Shown here in pieces: positions 1 to 12,788 of a stretch of 64,000 bases of DNA. The stretch is taken from contig NW_023998457.1 of NCBI RefSeq assembly GCF_014805625.2, forward strand, positions 186,001-250,000, in the 5' to 3' direction. Source of the DNA: Glossina fuscipes (Eukaryota; Arthropoda; Insecta; Diptera; Glossinidae). The translations under genes were made by a program, and so were the position numbers. The notes below the pieces were generated by a model. It saw nothing but the letters and a program-made list of their open reading frames with translations. It was not told the DNA's origin and searched no databases. The stretch's first letter is position 1; each line of letters begins with the position of its first letter.

Positions 1-780
1 CAACTTTCTTTCCGCGATATTATATGCTCAACGTTTGACGGAATATAAAGAATAATATAAAAAGTATTTTTGTTTTTTTGTTTTTCTTTAAGATATGCCG
101 GAAGAACAATTAAGCTACTTGTCAACGTTTTTATATCCAGCATATCAAGTTGGGACTCTACTAGATTTGTACTTTCGTTTGCATTACTTGAAAGCGTGTA
201 TCAGCGTCAACGCATTAAAAAAGTGTTCTATCAATCAACTGATTTTCGATTCTTTCATTTTTTTTCTTTAATCCGTCTGCCTTTTCTTAATTATTCTAAG
301 CTAAGCTTATTTATACCTTCCATCCATCCATTCATTTGAGTTGCGACTGCCGCTCTATGTTTTGCATGTTCTGTCCATCTATCCAATCATTTCGCCGCTG
401 TCTGGTGTTGAAAGACTCGTTTTTCATAAAAGTTGAAATAGAAAACTGGAATGTACTCATTATAGATCAAGCCTCATAATTATCCGCTCACAACTTTACC
501 TACAAATAGGCAAAAGCTTGAAATACCGCTTGATTAAAGGCATTGATTTGAAGCTCGATAGCAACGTTTACGAGGCTCTTGTCAAACTTAAACAAAAGGT
601 AGAACTCACGATTGATTAACCCCAATACAAACGAGGCTCTTCTTAAACGTAAGCGAGGAACTTAATGCAAACGCTTTACCAAGAACGACTTATAGTTTAT
701 AATCCAGATATTGAATTAAAATATTACCTAAAAAAGTCGGGGTAAAAAAGAAACGTCGATGGACGTATGGACTGAACTTT
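1..780. other. AT-rich stretch, no gene seen
   Basis: No open frame here resembles a known protein, and no RNA gene was recognised. The longest frame (positions 70-339) is translated homopolymer-rich sequence. There is no clear repeat structure until the mini-me-like repeat that starts near 781. Confidence 0.6.
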
Positions 781-935
781 ATACCCTACTTGCACTTGTG
801 GTAAGAAGGTATATTAAGTTTGTGCGGATATGTGCAGTACCCGAAAGGACTAGAGATATATCTACTTTTTATTATATCGATCGACTCAAAATCGAAATCC
901 ATCTGAATTGATCTAAGCTTATCTCTGCACCTTGG
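781..935 (+). repeat. mini-me-like dispersed repeat copy
   Basis: The copy begins with an ATACCCTACTTGCACTTGTG motif and a GGTATATTAAGTTTGTGCGG segment, followed by a TTTTATTATA.CGATC segment. The same ordered landmarks recur near 1490, 3043, 9619, 10609 and 31380. The family assignment rests on the shared order and on the (GTCY)n tracts that most other copies carry, a known hallmark of dipteran mini-me elements. The ends are approximate. Confidence 0.55.
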
Positions 936-1321
936 CTTGAGGTAAAGCTACAATTTATGATATTATACAAGACTAACGTCTTAAACTATTAGTATCGGAG
1001 GCTGTTCGCTTTAAAGTTTCAATGTGTCACAGTTCGTAGCCGATGATATCTACAAACATTTCCGTAAATACTATTGAGTAGGTTTCAGAAGAAATAAGCT
1101 ATCTAGGCATCATAAGCATCTGAGGCTATCGGCTGTAGTGAAAACTCTACCGTTTATTATTCACTTGCTGAAAGTGATTCTAAATCGATCGTGATAATCA
1201 ATTTAAGCTTGTCTGTTCGTCTGTCCACATGTTTTGCCTTGTTTTCTTGCCTTGAATCTAATACGTGGCAATTTTTGTTAATATTTTGATCAAATTTTGT
1301 ATATCGACGTGTTTTACTTTA

Positions 1322-1760
1322 GACACGACTGCTAATGAAAATGATTCGGATTGAGCCACTTGTTGGAACTATTCGTATATAACTGATTATTTTCAAAAGT
1401 TGTTATATAAACAACTACATTAAACGGCTTGGAGGAGCTATTAAATTGTATCCTGTGTTTGTACCAGTTTGTACAAGTTTTTTGCTTATCATACCCTACA
1501 CCACTTGTAGCATAAGGGTATTTCAAGTTGCTGCGGATGTATCCAGCATGCAGAAATACCTTTTTTTATTATACCGAAAGGTCCAGAAGTGATGTTACTA
1601 AGTGTGTGTTTATCTGTCCGCCTGTCCGGCTTGTAGTTTCATACTCAATCTACAGGTCAAAACACTTAAGATACTTCAATGAAATTCGATACATCGCAGT
1701 GCTTGGCCCAAGGACAAAGGCTATTGAAAAAAGTTTTTTACGAGCAATCTTTACTTGAAA
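1322..1760. repeat. mini-me-like dispersed repeats (two adjoining pieces)
   Basis: The left piece (1322-1480) shares the segment AAAATGATTCGGAT and the following half with positions 3850-3940. The right piece (1489-1760) starts with ATACCCTACACCACTTGTAG, then the GCGGATGTAT landmark, TTTATTATACCGA and a CTGTCCGCCTGTCCGG tract. These landmarks match the other dispersed copies in the window. The open frame 1528-1758 lies inside the repeat and is not a gene. Confidence 0.55.
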
Positions 1761-2149
1761 AATCATTCTATGAATAACTGTATTAAACGAAGTAGAGTAC
1801 GGTATTGACTTGCTGATCGCATATTGACCTTAAGATTTTCACTTGTTATAAAAGGGTTTGGTTGAACGAATCGCGATTTCCTATTTACCGTAAAGTGTTT
1901 ATAACTTTTTCATTTCTCTTTGTGAGTATGAGTGTAATGGAACATGAGATTAATTTTATATATCGAAGAGAGAAGCTGTCTGAATTTACGGGCAGATCTC
2001 ACAACAATTTTACACCGTGTTCGACAAATTCAACTAAAAGACAAAATATTAACGGTATCGTCCAATTGTCCAATCATCCAAATAGTTTTCATTAGCTTGC
2101 ATTCTTGAGCCAAGGCAAGCAAATATTTCGAGAACTCCTCATCCTAGTA

Positions 2150-2216
2150 GGACGGACGGACGGACGGACGGCTTAAATCGACTCAGTAAATGAATTTGTG
2201 TGTGTGTGTGTGTGTG
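2150..2216. repeat. (GGAC)n tract followed by (TG)10 microsatellite
   Basis: Five and a half GGAC units (2150-2171) are followed after 25 bp by ten TG units (2197-2216). The GGAC tract is the reverse complement of the GTCC core seen in the mini-me-like copies, so this is probably the microsatellite part of a minus-strand copy. Confidence 0.75.
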
Positions 2217-3042
2217 TATCGATTGTTATAATAAAATCGCTTAAGTCTTTCCGAATGGTACAAACCTTTACATAAACTTAATATACCCATGCTTTTTCTA
2301 GAAGACAAGAAACCATTTTCGAGTGGCCCTTGAAAGAGCGACACAGCCTTTAGCAGCAAAGTGTACATCTTCTTACATATAATTTATTTAATAAATAAAT
2401 TCCACATCAATACTTGAAGGTAACACATCTGCCTTTGTCTGTTTATTTACATTTATGCTTGACTGATTAATTATAAAGTGAAAATGCTTAAAGGTCAGGC
2501 AATTCAGGGACGTCTTTTGAACTTCACACTTGTCGACATAAATAAATTAATATATATTTTAAAATAATAATTTGCATTAGCTATTACTTTATCTTATCTC
2601 CAGCAGGTCTTGAAAAATAAAGAAATTTCTTAATAATAAATTTCTCTAATACATCAACGAAATAATTTCTTTTCTTTTTTTTTTGTTTTTTTGCGAATAT
2701 CAGCAAACAAAAGTACTTTGCAGTTAGTCAAGCGAAAATATCACTAATCACGTCCTAAGCCGGATTTAAATGTTTTATTTTTTGTATTGCTTACGAAAGC
2801 TAATACGAAATATTACATAGGTTTTTTATATATTCTTTTTTTTTTATGTTTGTTTGGAGTAGAAGAGACTTTTATATCGAAATATGGTTGCCTCCCCAAT
2901 AAATTCATTTATAGTATTAAATTTTAGTTAAGAAATATGTTTTATGATTTCTAAAGACGTTTTAAATTTCGTTCTCGTACAACTAAGAGAAACACATAAA
3001 TCACTCCAGTTAACTCAATACACATTTAAATTGCTTAAGATA

Positions 3043-3960
3043 TGATTTTTATACCTTACACCACTTGTTGTGCAAGGTTAACATACCTATGCTTGTGCGG
3101 ATGTATGCACCATTCCGAAGGGCTTGAGATAGATGCGCCTTTTATTACGCCATTCACTTTCTGCATCGATTTAATCTTGTCTGCCTATCTGTCCGTCTTC
3201 TTCTTTTGTGTTTGACTTACTTTCCGAATTGATTTAAGCTTGGCTGTCCGTCTATCTGCCTTATTTTTTTGTGTTTGATTTCCCTTCCCAATGGATTTAA
3301 GCTTGACTGTCCGTATACCCACATTTTTTTTTATGTTTGACTTACTTTCCGAATCGATGTAATCTTGTCTGTGCGTTTGACCGCTGTTTCCTTGTATTGA
3401 AGCTACTTACCGAACCGACGTAAGCTTGGCTGTCCGTTTCTCCACCTTGTTTTTTGGTGTTTGATTTACTTTCCGAATCGATTTAAGCTTGGCTGTCCGT
3501 CTACCCACATTGTTTTTTTTGTGTTTGACTTACTTTCCCAGTCGATTTAAGCTTGGGTGTCCGTCTCTCCACCTTGTTTTTTTGTGTTTGACTTACTTTC
3601 CGAATCGATGTAAGCTTGTCTGTCCGTTTGGCCGTACTGTTTCCTTGTATTGAGGCTACTTACCGAACCGACGTAAACTTGGCTGTCCGTCTCTCTGTTT
3701 GACTTACTTTCCGTATCGATCTAAGCTTGTTTGCCCTTCTATCTGTCATCTGTTGTTGTGTTTAGTGATCAGTGTACAAATCGAAATTTTTGAGATATTT
3801 TGATGAAATCTGATGCATCAAATTGTTCTGGCCCGACGATGAACTATCCTGAAAATGATTCGGATCGGACAACTTATTCGACAACTCCTCGTACAAAACC
3901 TTGTTTCGAAATTCATTATATGAATAAGTGTAGGGTGTTGGGCCATGACCCAAATTCTTT
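3043..3960 (+). repeat. mini-me-like element with internal 62-bp tandem array
   Basis: The left border has ATACCTTACACCACTTGTTG and the GCGGATGTATGCA landmark. From about 3155 to 3765 there are about ten tandem units of roughly 60-65 bp. Each unit has an ACTTTCCGAATCGAT-like start, a TAAGCTTGGCTGTCCGT-like core, a T-rich run and a TGTTTGA end. Units are not equally related: the variant pair with GTTTCCTTGTATTGA and CTTACCGAACCGACGTAA occurs twice, 251 bp apart (units starting 3341 and 3592), which indicates a four-unit higher-order repeat. The right flank (3765-3960) resembles the tail of the other copies. No coding potential is seen. Confidence 0.8.
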
Positions 3961-4759
3961 TTTTACTTAACTTGTTTTTATTATTACTTTAAAATAATAA
4001 AAATCGAATATATTTCCACTGTTTATTTCTTTTTTTTTTCTTTTCGGTAATCTCATCCTATCGTGCAATTAGGTTTGTAGAGTAAAAAACTCTCTCAGCC
4101 GTGTCTACGTAGTATATTAAAGCAGAATTCTTTAAAAATATTTAAAAAAAACACGTTGCACTTATCACATGTATGTAATTTTTTCCATTACGTAAAAACT
4201 GAAATTGATGCCACTGACATATTAAGTCAGAGATTCACATAACGTACGCGTAGTGTAATTGTATCGTGACAATTGATGGAACGAAAACACGTATAATTTA
4301 ACTTCGAAAATGCAAAAACAAATAATAAACTCCGACATACTTTGGCGCTATATGGTAAGACTATATAAACTGAGCGACAGTGAATATCGGTTACGGAGTC
4401 TTTATACATCGAGGTTCTTCTACCTTTAGCCGGCCACTGCCTCGTAATCCCAATGCAGCAAAAACAACATTCGATTCCTACATGAATTGGGCCTAACCTC
4501 GACATTCATCATTCAATTAATTCAAGATATGTGCGGAGCTTGGCATTCTTTTGTAATGCGTTGCCCGAACGAGCCGGCTTTTGTTGAAATAAACCACGAT
4601 TAGCTCTTTGCTGGCACTTCATCAAAGCAAGGGTATACCTCTTAGACGTTCATAAACTTTGTGCTGCATATTGCAAATGTTACGGAAGTGATTCGATTCT
4701 ACGGAATTAAAATAAATAAAAAGAACTAAGTACAAGGCACGGCCCGCTATTGAATATCC

Positions 4760-5162
4760 GCCACCACCCAACAATCATTTATACGATGATGGCAAGTAAT
4801 CGAAACTCTAGCCCGATCCAAATCATTTGCAATAGTGATCACCCTTGTGCCAGAGCACGCCAATGTATTAAATTTCACCAAAATATTTCAAAAATTACAG
4901 TCTGTTTACCATTGGGGATAAGAAAGCTAGACGGACGGACAAGCTTATATTGACTCACAATTGCTTTCCGCATCGATCTTGTGTCTTATAGCTTGAACAC
5001 AAAAATACATAGGCAGACAGACAGATGGGCAGACCAGCTCGCATCGGTTCAGAATCGTTTTCGGTGTAACGAAAGGTGGATCTACGTCAAGTCCTTCTGG
5101 GTATTTAATACATCCAAACCGAGTTAATAGATTCTTCTAACATAAGCAACGCAAGGTATAAA
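4760..5162 (-). repeat. mini-me-like dispersed repeat copy, reversed
   Basis: Read on the minus strand, the copy starts near the AAGGTATAAAG at 5158 and passes a CCAGAAGGACTTGACGTAGATC-like segment. It continues through GTCTGTCTG and GTCCGTCCGTC tracts to a TTTGATGAAATTTAATACATTG-like segment. This is the same order of landmarks as the plus-strand copies at 9619 and 10609. The borders are approximate. Confidence 0.55.
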
Positions 5163-6479
5163 GAAATTTAATTCAAAGGCATTACGATTTCCGAAAAGAA
5201 GAAAAACCAAGAGATCTGTGCAGCGTATTTCGAATTTCAGGAAATTATACTAAAACGATTACCTCCTTGGTCGCTTAATCACTTTGGCTGGCATTTAAAG
5301 AACACAAAGAACGGATTTAACCTCAACATAAAATAAATAAAAATACGTTGAGAAGTCGCTTTCGACGCCCTTGCCTACAGAAATCAAATAAAACTTCAAC
5401 ATTGATGAAGCAATTATTTCAAGACATTTAAGAAAGACTTAAGCAAAAGTAAAAAGTTCGGAAATGCTTTTGCGGACATTTTAAACCATGTTCTACTCGG
5501 ACTGGAATGCAAGCGCCGTTTCAGCTCAACCTTTGCGTGAACTTGCCTTCAATATTAATGTATCAACTAACTCGAGTTATATAGGGAAACTTAGAATAAT
5601 AAATTAATTTGACTTCCGAAATATTTCCGCAAGGCCAAAAACTAACTGTCACGTAGAAAGCAAAAGCTACCAGCAACAAGTGAATGTGAATTTGTTTTGC
5701 AAGATTTCGTTGCAAACACATTTTACTAACGTGGGTCCCCATCAAAGAATGATCTTAATCGATTTCGTTTGCAGAAAGCGAATATGATTTCCAACATTGG
5801 TTCAAATAAGTTACGAAAATATGAGTAGACGCTCTTCTCGAGTTGCTTTGAGCTCAAAAAATTAAGATCAGAAAAAGCTTACGAAACCGTTTCATTTGGG
5901 GAGATTAAAATCCATCTATTGCCCGTTGCCTTGTTTCTTCCTCCTCCTACTACACGGCATCGATTCCCTTTTTAACATCTAAAAAAAATTCACCATAACC
6001 TTAAAATTAACCTGCTATTGTGCGAATTCATCAAAGGTGTTTACTTACTATTAAAGGAAGCTATTAAAACTATTTGCAGAAATTTAACAAATTCTGAGAT
6101 GCGAGTTTTGAGCGATGGTTGTTCGAAACTTTAAATGAAATTAAAATAAAACTATAAAGAAAAATAATTAAAATTCGTCCTGCGGTCTATTGATTTTAAA
6201 AACGAATATTTAACGTCAAGAAAAGCTTAACAATAGATAAGAGCTTTGCCAGTAGATAAGTAATATTTTGAAAGTCGGGAGTGATATATAATACTAAAGG
6301 AAATTAATTCGTCTGTGTCTGTTGTGGTTGCAAGGTGTCCCTCTATTATCAATTGCCTACCTTTGAAAAAAAAAACGCTTTCATCATCCAGATATAGCTT
6401 AGAGTTAAGCGCAAAAAAGCAAATACTCGATCAAGAAGAGAAGCTATGCCATCGTATTGTTTCGCGGTCTAGACAAAGT
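5163..6479. other. spacer, no gene recognised
   Basis: Only short open frames with no recognisable protein similarity are present. No RNA gene or clear repeat was identified before the tandem block that starts near 6480. Confidence 0.55.
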
Positions 6480-7740
6480 AATAGCAACTGGATAATAGCT
6501 ATAATGTTTTATTGCAATGTTGGTGCCGTGCGGATTTTTAATTTCAAATACTACATAAGAGTGCCTTGGTCTCCTCAAAATCAATCATTGAGGAAGACTT
6601 CTTTTCCTAAATAAGTTATGGCTTATTCCAAGTACGACGTACAACAAACTCCTGAAAAATGTCCTTGCTTAAATAGGTTGCCATCTCTACGGGAGAAAGT
6701 CATCTCAAATTTGTTTTCTTTAATAGCGTATGTACGAAAGAAAGTTATCTGATTTTTCAAACGATTTTCGTTGAACATTTTTGCATAAACACATCTATAA
6801 TATTTTTTTGCAATGACAGAGCGCACAGTTCAGATATCTAATCTTCACACTATTGCTTATTCGGAACACTATCCTAGAGTTCGTTGGCCTCCTCAAAATC
6901 TATTGCTGAGAGCGACTACTTTTTTTAAATAGCGTATGACTTGACCTGGAAGTCGTTCGACCTATAAAGTTTTATTGCATTGAGGCGGTGCGCATTTTGG
7001 ATTTCTAATTTTCACACTATGGCTTATTCGGAATAGTGCACAAGGGTTCCTTGGTCTCCTTAAAATGTATCATTGTGGAAAACTGCTTTTCTTAAATAAC
7101 CCATGATTTCTGCAGAAACCCTTCTATAATGTTTTGTATTGCAATGAAACGGTGCACAGTTTGGATTTATAATTTTCACACTGTCGCTTATTCTGAATAC
7201 CATCCATGAGTTTCTTGGCTAACTCATAATCTTTCCCGGGGAATGACTTCTTTTCTTAAATAGCTTATGATTTATACGAAAGGAAGTCATTTCAGTTTTC
7301 GAAAGATTGTCGTTGCAAATTTCTGCATAAATCCATCTATAACGCTGTATTATATTGGGACGGTGTACAGTTCAGATATCTAATTTTCACATTATCGCTT
7401 ATCCTAAATACTATCCAAGAATTCTTTGATCATCTTAAAATCAACGAATGGAAAACTTCTTAGCTTAAATAGTTTACTATCCATACGGCAGGAAATCACC
7501 TGATTTTTCGAAGGATTTTCAATGCAAATTTCTGCACAAACCTATAAAGTTTTATTGCATTGGGGCGGTGCACAATTTGAATTTCTAATTATCACACTAT
7601 CGATTATCCTGAATATTAGACAAGAGTTACTTGGCCAACTCAGAACTTGTTTTCTTAAATAGCTTATGACTTGTACGAAAGGAAGTCATACGATTTTTCG
7701 AACGATTTTCAATGCAAATTTCTGCATAATTTACATGTGA
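6480..7740. repeat. diverged tandem repeat block, about six units
   Basis: A recurring landmark of the type GGCGGTGCACAGTTTGGATT plus TCTAATTTTCACACTATCGC occurs near 6527, 6820, 6983, 7150, 7360 and 7563. Each is followed by a GAATA...TTGGTCTCCTCAAAAT-type segment and a CTTTTCTTAAATAGCTTATGA-type segment. Some units also carry an extra segment with GAAAGGAAGTCAT and a TTTTCGAA...TGCAAATTTCTGCAT stretch. Spacing therefore varies between about 165 and 290 bp. The open frames over this block are products of the repeat. I know no named family for it. Confidence 0.75.
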
Positions 7741-9600
7741 AAGTGTATGTATGCATTGGAATTAAAATCAATACGGAAACAACATTTGAACACTTGCAAG
7801 AGAAAATCTATTAAAACCGGTCTTGTTGTATAGTTCAAACACTGTAAGCCACATTAACATAGATACATTAATTTTGATTTTATTTTTAGTTTTAAAACTA
7901 TGCGATGTAACCTTAAACGATTCGTTTTTTTTTTTTTTTTTTTTTGCTTTTCTTCTGCGCTGACTGCAAATGTTAACTTTGACATTCCAATTATTGTTAC
8001 GACAAAGCAGACACCATTAGCACAATAATTATTCACGATCAATGTGAAACGGTAACTTAATCTGGCATAGTGGGTATGTTTGATAAGTAGGAAAATCGAG
8101 AAGGAATTAAAGAAAAAATATTTTGTAATTACATTTTCACAGCAACAACAAACAGATTAAAAAAGAAGCCTTTGAAAAAGAAAAAAGAAATGCAATTTGT
8201 CCCCAAAAAAAAAAAAAAAAAAAAAAAAAAATATTAACTTATAACTTACAACTTAAGATCGAAGTAATCGAGATCAGTTAAGCTATGACGATTGCCAAAG
8301 AAGGAGGGGAAAAAAAGCAGAACTTCTTTATGTCATTTATGTGGGATCCAATGTTGTCGTGATATTTCTTTAGTTGTTAGAGCCTCAAATATCAAATATA
8401 ATTCATCTCCGTCTCTGCGTCCCTATCTCTCTCTCTTTTCTTCTCTCTCTCACCCTCACTCCCTAAGTATTTTCGTCTTTTAAACTATTTGTTGATTCTT
8501 ATTTAAATAGACTTTAATTCTTGCATTTATTTACATTTTCCTCGGGTGCTGCGCTGTGCTAGATTAACTTGAACTTGATTCGTTTGGTTGTAGTGAAATT
8601 TCACTTCTCCTGTTTCAAATTCTTTTTCACTTATATTACTTTCCGCTTAATTGTTTATATTTTTTCTTGTTCAATTTTATTTATATTTTTTTTTTTTTTT
8701 ATTACGAAAAAATTCGCCCAAACACACGCAAACACAATTACACACCCGCACATATAGGCAAAAATTCAAGCATAAAAATTCTTCTATTTTGCACGTTCGG
8801 TTCGCTTAATTCAATTTAAACATTTTCACGTCTCGTTCAATTTAAGACTAACCGATTGAACGTAAAATTTGGCTTAAAGTTTCGCTTTTTCGCTACTAGA
8901 GTTAGAAATCTTCGCTTTATTATAATTGTTTTTGTATTGCAAAAGCATTGTTTACATGAATAACTAACTAACTCTCGCTCAATATCACTCTCTTATATTT
9001 ATATATATATATGTATGTATGTATGTTTGCCTGTATAATGCGCGGAACAATTGTACAATAAATTCATTTGATTTTACAATAGACTTCTTACACTAAAGAA
9101 AAAAAAAAAAAAAAAAAAAACGAGGAAAGTAAAATCCCTGCACTCCATTGCAATGAGCCGTTATTTTGATTTAAGATAAGATGATCAGAACTGTTTTTTG
9201 CAATTTTCTCCTTGGGAGAGGATCAAGTTTGGATTCCTGTTAGCCTGAAACCTGTATGGGCATAAGAAAAAGGTATCTTCAAATTCCTAGGCGGTATGAA
9301 GAGTGGAACAGGTTCGTTAATTTGTCTACCTGCTTGTCGGTCTATGCATCCGTTTGTCATCGAAATCAAAAAGATTGAGTTAAACTTTTTATCCGGAAAT
9401 AAAAACTTGTTCATCAATTTTTATACGTACGTAACAACTAGAAGGACTTAAGATAGACCCACCTAACCTTATCTATCCGTCTGTCTGTACATGTGTTTAT
9501 AAGTTCAACCTTCACTTCAACCTGGTCTATAAGGAATGCACAGAACTTCTTAATCCAGCTTTAGGAGGTGAACTTTCAAATCACTCACTAAAACTCTTGA
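7741..9600. other. spacer with homopolymer tracts, no gene
   Basis: Long T and A runs (near 7926-7945, 8204-8230 and 9098-9120), a CT-rich stretch (about 8415-8465) and short (TA)n and GTAT runs near 9000-9025. A weak mini-me-like fragment with CTGTCTGTAC lies near 9470-9500. No coding sequence was recognised. Confidence 0.6.
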
Positions 9601-9618
9601 ATAAAATTTCCAAATATT

Positions 9619-9960
9619 TTTATACCCTACACTGACTCGAGACGCAGGGTATATTAAGTTTTTGATAGACCCGTCTTTTATTATACCGATGTAAGTAAGC
9701 CTATCTGTCCGTCCGTCTAACTAATTGAGTTCATCTTTGCAGGTCGCAATTTTTGACCTATTTTGATGGAATTTTATACACTTACATACCTTGATCCAAG
9801 GAAGAACGCTATTGAGAATGATTTGGATTTGGAACACTTTTTCGACCACTCCCCATATAACGCCCTCTTCTGAAAAGTCGTTACTTGCAAGATAAGTACA
9901 ATTTACAGAATTCCTCCGCAAAAGTCTCGGAGTAAGACTACTTTAGCATTCTAAATTGGT
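9619..9960 (+). repeat. mini-me-like dispersed repeat copy
   Basis: Starts TATACCCTACACTGACTCGA and has GGGTATATTAAG, a GACCCGTCTTTTATTATACC segment and the CTGTCCGTCCGTCTAAC tract. It ends with a TTTTGATGGAATTTTATACA-type tail and a TTCGACCACTCCCCATATAA segment also seen in the 10609 copy. Same orientation and order as the next copy. Confidence 0.65.
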
Positions 9961-10608
9961 GTTTGGATCGGCTGGAGCAATTTTATGAACCTCGCAGCAC
10001 ATAAACTAAGTTAAGGCCAAAAAATTGATTTATTTTACTTACTTAAAATTATTTCATAAATTATTCTGAAAATATCCCTTTACATGCCATAAAATGAGTT
10101 TTTAATGAAAAAACTGATCTTAAAATTTTCTCATATTTTTCTTTTTTTCCTAACATCATGTCGATAAATTTTGCATCAAATGAGTAAACTTTAACAAGCT
10201 ACCCAGTCAGCAGTTACCGCCAATGACCTCTATTCCGTCATCATAAAATATCAATACATAATCAAGGTTTTTTTAGTTCACCAAAAGCTAGTGCTGGATA
10301 TTTAGAAATCTGATACCAGTTAAGAGTAGTCTTTAGAAGATTACAAGCTTAAGCCCCTTAGGTTAAATTACCCTTTTTTTGGTCTTGTCATCTACGTTTT
10401 GCTTACCATCTCCCCATAGAAGTTTTCGTGCGAAAACTAAGGAAGAATAATAAATAAGGGTTAACTTGCTCCATTTTATAATGACAATAAAGGAACAATT
10501 TAATTAGGCGACGTGCTGAAGAATAGACGAATACAAAACTTCTTATCCGGCCTTAGAGAGTAAACTTTCAATTCACTTACTCAAACTCTGGAATAAAATT
10601 TGTAAATA

Positions 10609-10990
10609 TTTTTATACTCTTCAACACTTGTGGTACATGATATATTAAGTTTTGTGAACAAGTATGTAACACCAGGAAGCGCTTAAAATAGACCCACCTT
10701 TTATTTTACCGATCTAAGCTTATAGATGCGTCCGTCAAAATAATTTGTGGTCAACTGATAAGCCGCAATTTTTGAAGTATCTTGATGAAATTTGGTACAC
10801 TGATGTGGCTTCATCCAAGGATGAACGCTGTCGAAATAGGTTCAGATCGGTCCACTTTTTCCACCACACCTCACATAGCGTCTTCTTTTGAAAAGTTGTC
10901 AGATGGAAAAAAATTGAAGTTTTCAAAGTGTTTCGACAAGACTCGCTATGTAATAGTATTTTGACATTCTAAATTTCTATGAAGGACCTA
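10609..10990 (+). repeat. mini-me-like dispersed repeat copy
   Basis: Opens with TTTATACTCTTCAACACTTG, then GTATGTAACACCAGGAAGCG and GACCCACCTTTTATTTTACC. A short GCGTCCGTC remnant of the (GTCY)n tract is followed by a TGATGAAATTTGGTACACTG tail. The small open frames on both strands here lie within the repeat. Confidence 0.65.
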
Positions 10991-11060
10991 GTTCTATTGA
11001 GCCCGTCTTATATAACTCTTACTAAGAAGACTGAATATTTATATGGAAAATGGTCTAAAT

Positions 11061-11490
11061 TTCAATATTTCGTGATGGAAATTGGTTCGTAATACAAGCC
11101 AACTAAACAAATTTGCACTACGTAGGTTTTGGATACTACCACATATACGGATTCTCAAGACATGGAAACCTCATGTACCAAAAAGGCCTAATTGTTAATG
11201 TTTTATGATAAAAATAAGTTCATAATAGTAATTTAATAACAAAAATTAAGCGGACAAATTTGAACCACATCAGTCTACTTCTTGGATTTCACTCCAGATT
11301 TCTCATGAATAGTAAACCCTTCAGAAAATGTTTAATTTTTAATATTTTATGATGCAAGTTCCATAGTAGCAAATTGATTAAAAAAGTTAAGAGTAAAGAG
11401 TTTTGACAACATAGGTCTATTTTTTAGACCCTAACATATAGGGCTTATCACAAAAAGCAAGCTCTTTTGCTCAGAGAAAGTATAATTTCT
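11061..11490. repeat. three diverged tandem units of about 140 bp
   Basis: A TTAATATTTTATGATG-like motif starts units near 11061, 11195 and 11339. Each unit continues with a TAAACAAATTTG(A/C)AC or related segment, a C(G/A)TAGGT(T/C)TA..TTTGGA segment, and a stretch resembling TTTCTCATGAATAGTAAACC. A partial earlier unit may lie at about 11010-11060. Unit similarity is low, so this is an old array. Confidence 0.5.
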
Positions 11491-12788
11491 AGTTTTCTTT
11501 GGCGGAACCTGAAAGTAAAAATATTTTTGGAAAGTAAATTAAGTTTGTAAAATTGTGATCACGTCTTATGATGTTTTGGGTATAATCCACTACGTTGGCT
11601 TGCATAAAAATGTGTGCCTTTGCATGAAAATAACGTGTAACTTTTGATGTAATATTACCAAAACGAGGAAATAGTTGTGATAGGCGAATTGATGTAGAGT
11701 ATTTAATGGTAGGCCTTGCCCGACTATACTTGCTTATTCGCTTACTTTTAAGATGGGTCTGAACAATATTTACACAGAACTTTAAATCAACAATAATTGT
11801 AGGTTGTAACTTTGTATGTTCGTAGTGTACTTAGTTAGATCTCTAAAGTGAGTTCTAGATCTTATAAAAAAATAGAAAATCTTACATAATCCCATACCTC
11901 AATATGTATAAAAATTACAAAGCATTTTATTATTTGTGTGATAGAATAGGAATCATTCGTCCATTATTAGAGTGCAAGCTATCATAGTAATAGTAATTGT
12001 ATTGCATCAATTAACCCATGAAGACGATTTGTACAAAAAAATCATTCATCTTCATTTCAATATATATGTACAATTTTTTTTTTTTGATTATTCCGAGTAA
12101 ATCATATCACGAATTTATAAATTTGATTTGAGCCAAATACTTAACAAATTTTACAAAAGAAACTAGAACTAAATAATGATTGAAGACAAATGAGTTCAGA
12201 CTAGAGTATAATATCAATAATAAATAAATTAAAACTTATATAAAATGAATATATTATACATTCGCTTTGGAACGAATACGGATACCTACCACTACAAATT
12301 AGTACAATATAGTTATCATTATTATGTTCAAATCTCAGATGTCACGAGTTATGGTCATAGGTATTAAAATTCAGCTTTGAACTTCAATTAAGAGACCGAA
12401 TAAAAATTATTCTGGCCAGAACGTTAGTGAAAGGAAACTGAGATCTAAGCAAAAAGAGTCCATAACGGATGAACATCATCCCATCTAGTACTAGTTACAC
12501 AAATTGAAAATAGAATAGTCCTCAAACCACATACTCTTTTAAAAATGCATATTAGGACTGAGGAGACCAAAATTGCTTTCTTAAAATCACAATCCATGAA
12601 TATCGATTGAGAACTTGTGTTTTAAGACAAACTACTTTGAACTTTTCACTTCATGACGTTCCCATTATTCAGCGTTTCTTGTAGATGATTTTCAAAACAT
12701 AATATTTATTTTTATTTTTTATTTTCCTAAGACCCATTAAGGAATTGCTTATATTTAAAAAAATAATTTCAAACGATATTACAATATT
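11491..12788. other. spacer downstream of proteasome beta3, no gene seen
   Basis: No recognisable coding sequence. On the minus strand an AATAAA signal (plus-strand TTTATT at 12705-12710) lies about 80 bp beyond the stop codon of the proteasome gene and could end its transcript. Confidence 0.5.
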
